From the NCBI GenBank assembly GCA_030749235.1, contig JASMKM010000087.1, positions 1 through 37,907 of the forward strand: a stretch of DNA of 37,907 nucleotides, written 5' to 3'. Below the pieces are notes generated by a model. The model was given only the letters and a program-made list of their open reading frames with translations, did not search any database and was not told where the DNA came from. Below, piece by piece: positions 36,140 to 37,907 of the stretch (positions are counted from its first letter, which is position 1; each line of letters opens with the position of its first letter). The DNA comes from Planctomycetota bacterium. GTDB taxonomy: Bacteria; Planctomycetota; UBA1135. The position numbers and the translations under genes are program-made.

Positions 36140-37503
36140 TCGTCCTCTGCACCGCCCTACTCGCTGCCGTTCCGGTGGCTGGGGTTGGTCCATGCCCGGA
36201 GACCGAAGTTGCTTCGCCCGCTTTCGCCTCCTCGACCACTCCGGATTCCACCGAAAAATTCGGCATAAATGACGAACATCCGGCAGCGCTATCGCTGCTC
36301 GAACTGCATTTCAACGATGACCAGATCGAGTTGCGCCTGCGTATGCAGGAACTGACTTGGCGCGAAGTCCCGCGTTGGCTGCTCGACACCGACCTCAGCG
36401 GCAACATCTCCAACTTCGAGTTCGAGGAGGGTTGGGATCGCGTCGCCGCCATGATCGAGGAAGGCTTGTGGCTAGAGTTCGATGGCAGGATCGAATACCC
36501 CGGCTGGGTGATCCACGCTTATGAAGACTTAGGCGAGACTCATTCCGACGGTAGCGTGCATTTCGAACATGTGGTGCTAACTGCCACCATGCCGCGCCCG
36601 GATTCGCTGTACGCCGCGCGTATTCACAGCGATTTGTTCCTCGAGGACGGCAACCCCAAACACACCTTGGTGATTAACGTCACTGGCATGGGGCCAGATT
36701 CAATCCACACGCTGCTAAGAGATGAAGACCGCGACTACGACTTCACCATCCCATCCAGCTCGCGCGTACTCGGTCAATACGTAATCCTCGGTTGGGAACA
36801 TGTGCTCATCGGTTACGACCACCTAGCCTTCCTGCTCGCGTTGTTGTTCGGCGTGGCCTGCCTAGCCGACCTGCTATGGGCCGTCACCGCCTTCACCTTG
36901 GCACACTCGATCACCTTGGCGCTTGCCGCCCTCGACATCTTCAGCTTGCCGCCGATCATCGTGGAGCCGGGAATCTCGTTGAGCGTCTTGGTGGTACTCG
37001 CTTGGCATCTTCGTCGCGGCTCGGCTGACGCACGCCCGTGGATTCCCGCCTTTCTGTTTGGCCTGCTGCACGGCTTCGGCTTCGCGGGTGTGCTGAGCGA
37101 CATTGGTCTGCCGGCTGGAAGCCACGCCATCAGCCTGGTCGGCTTCAACCTCGGCGTCGAGCTCGGCCAACTCACTTTCGTGCTGCCGGCGGTAGCGCTG
37201 GTTGTTTGCATTCGCAGCCTCAACAAGAAGGAGAACCACAACAACCTGCGCGAGTTGGTAGCGCTGCCATCCTTGGCCTTCGCCATGTTCCTGGTCGGCA
37301 ACGTAGTGGTGAACTTCTGGTTCGAAGGCAGTGCTGCTACGCCAGCACGATGGATCGCATTCACATGCGGCATTGCCTGCGGCGCAATCATGTGTTTCCT
37401 GCCCGGCGGCGCACCCGACAAGAATCAAATCCTCAGGCGTCTCAGTTGGCAGGCCGGCCTGCTGTTCCTCTTCTTTACCCTAGGGCAGCAACTGCGCGCC
37501 TAA
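36127..37503 (+). CDS. HupE/UreJ-type membrane protein with an N-terminal EF-hand
   Basis: A TTG start 13 bases before the HD-GYP stop gives 458 residues with an N-terminal signal sequence (MPSLIVLCTALLAAVPVAG). An extracytoplasmic domain of about 180 residues follows and carries a canonical EF-hand loop, DTDLSGNISNFE (residues 87-98, with Asp, Asp, Ser, Asn and Glu at the calcium positions). The rest is a HupE/UreJ_2-like membrane domain with six to seven helices: ILGWEHVLIGYDHLAFLLALLFG, FTLAHSITLALAAL and FLFGLLHGFGFAG. The His-rich helices suggest metal transport or sensing, but the substrate is unknown. The overlap with the HD-GYP gene implies co-translation. Confidence 0.87.
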   Translation: MPSLIVLCTALLAAVPVAGVGPCPETEVASPAFASSTTPDSTEKFGINDEHPAALSLLELHFNDDQIELRLRMQELTWREVPRWLLDTDLSGNISNFEFEEGWDRVAAMIEEGLWLEFDGRIEYPGWVIHAYEDLGETHSDGSVHFEHVVLTATMPRPDSLYAARIHSDLFLEDGNPKHTLVINVTGMGPDSIHTLLRDEDRDYDFTIPSSSRVLGQYVILGWEHVLIGYDHLAFLLALLFGVACLADLLWAVTAFTLAHSITLALAALDIFSLPPIIVEPGISLSVLVVLAWHLRRGSADARPWIPAFLFGLLHGFGFAGVLSDIGLPAGSHAISLVGFNLGVELGQLTFVLPAVALVVCIRSLNKKENHNNLRELVALPSLAFAMFLVGNVVVNFWFEGSAATPARWIAFTCGIACGAIMCFLPGGAPDKNQILRRLSWQAGLLFLFFTLGQQLRA

Positions 37504-37517
37504 TTACAGCTTTCACC

Positions 37518-37907
37518 ATGCCCACACTTGCCGCCGCCTCCAACTTCCTGGCTCCCCTGCTCCTGACTGCAATCGCCGCACTCGTACTACCGGCCTGCGT
37601 CACCAATCCAAATCCGGACCTCCCGCTTGAGTTCCAACGCGGCAACTCCTGGAAGACCTTGACTCTGGCCGACTTCGAGAACGTCAATGGTACGGAAGAT
37701 ACGTGGAAGGAAGTGGACGGTGTCATCCTGTGTTCGGGCATACCCAACGGCGGTGCCCGCACCCACCATCAGTACAAGAACTTTGAGCTCACGCTGCAGT
37801 GGAAGCATCACACCTATGCCGGCAACTCTGGCGTCTTTCTGTGGTGCCCCGAGTCCGCATTCACCGACCTACCGCCGGGCCAGCTGCCGCGCACCGGCAT
37901 CGAAGTG
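37518..37907 (+). CDS. DUF1080 (3-keto-disaccharide hydrolase-like) lipoprotein, 3'-truncated
   Basis: The frame starts 14 bases after the HupE-like stop and runs off the end of the window (130 codons, no stop). It begins with a lipoprotein signal ending in LPAC. The mature part starts LADFENVNGTEDTWKEVDGV, then HHQYKNFELTLQWKHH and NSGVFLWCPES, which is the opening of the DUF1080 concanavalin-like fold. Some family members cleave 3-keto-glycosides; many copies occur in Planctomycetota. The C-terminal half is outside the window, so catalytic residues cannot be checked. Confidence 0.85.
   Translation, partial: MPTLAAASNFLAPLLLTAIAALVLPACVTNPNPDLPLEFQRGNSWKTLTLADFENVNGTEDTWKEVDGVILCSGIPNGGARTHHQYKNFELTLQWKHHTYAGNSGVFLWCPESAFTDLPPGQLPRTGIEV

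Noticed and set aside
35081-36193. Open frame of 370 codons on the minus strand
   Set aside because: It mirrors the receiver-HD-GYP gene, whose motifs are complete; the antisense translation shows no domain.

Overview
The window is a dense stretch of bacterial chromosome: GC-rich, genes on both strands, most gaps under about 110 bases, and no gene-free stretch longer than 300 bases. I see no transposase, integrase, phage gene, CRISPR array or rRNA. It holds about 37 protein genes (two cut by the window edges) and two tRNA genes (Val-UAC, Asp-GUC). The best lineage guess is a Planctomycetota-like or other PVC-group bacterium. The clues are a DUF1080 lipoprotein, a secreted protein whose C-terminal domain resembles one I recall from large secreted planctomycetal proteins, a very long cell-surface protein made of carboxypeptidase-regulatory-like repeats, many N-terminal signal or lipobox sequences, and a GyrA whose quinolone-region sequence is of the GESVIYPT type. 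This is inference from sequence style, not a phylogeny.

Layout. 1-1114: a membrane protein (5' end outside the window) overlapping a small winged-helix regulator, then convergent with a small membrane protein. 1111-7324 (minus): a run ordered dsbD-like, dapF, gyrA, yqeY, small membrane protein, with tight junctions except a 105-base leader before gyrA. 7428-9743: tRNA-Val (minus), thiI and a coupled lipoprotein (plus), then a two-way terminator shared with tRNA-Asp (minus). 9785-13768 (minus): mazG, a secreted peptidylarginine-deiminase-like protein, a GNAT, queC. 13805-18577 (plus): mrp and a 1206-residue surface protein. 18625-21639 (minus): a HELGH metallopeptidase-like protein followed by gamma-glutamyltransferase. 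21670-22818 (plus): a DauA-like FAD oxidoreductase whose 3' end overlaps a soluble histidine kinase (minus) by 92 bases. 23587-26983 (plus): a compact cluster of squalene/phytoene-synthase-like protein, UbiA-type prenyltransferase, DUF362 protein and GNAT. 27154-32189 (minus): Kef-type antiporter, truD with a long RG-rich tail, mtnP, yigZ. 32302-33369 (plus): CNNM/CBS membrane protein. 33366-35002 (minus): hpt and an RluA-type pseudouridine synthase. 35129-37907 (plus): receiver-HD-GYP phosphodiesterase, an EF-hand HupE/UreJ-type membrane protein, and the start of a DUF1080 lipoprotein.

Themes. RNA modification is over-represented (thiI, queC, truD, rluA-type), as are nucleotide housekeeping genes (mazG, hpt, mtnP) and envelope or secreted proteins. 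There is no classical defence island. The most unusual items are: (1) a squalene/phytoene-synthase homologue that has lost the metal-binding aspartates, four bases upstream of a UbiA-type polyprenyl-phosphate transferase; (2) a secreted deiminase whose catalytic spacing and domain order parallel Porphyromonas PPAD; (3) a TruD with a roughly 175-residue RG-rich tail containing a peptide repeat conserved in protein but not in codons; and (4) a DsbD-like protein with two tandem redox N-domains.
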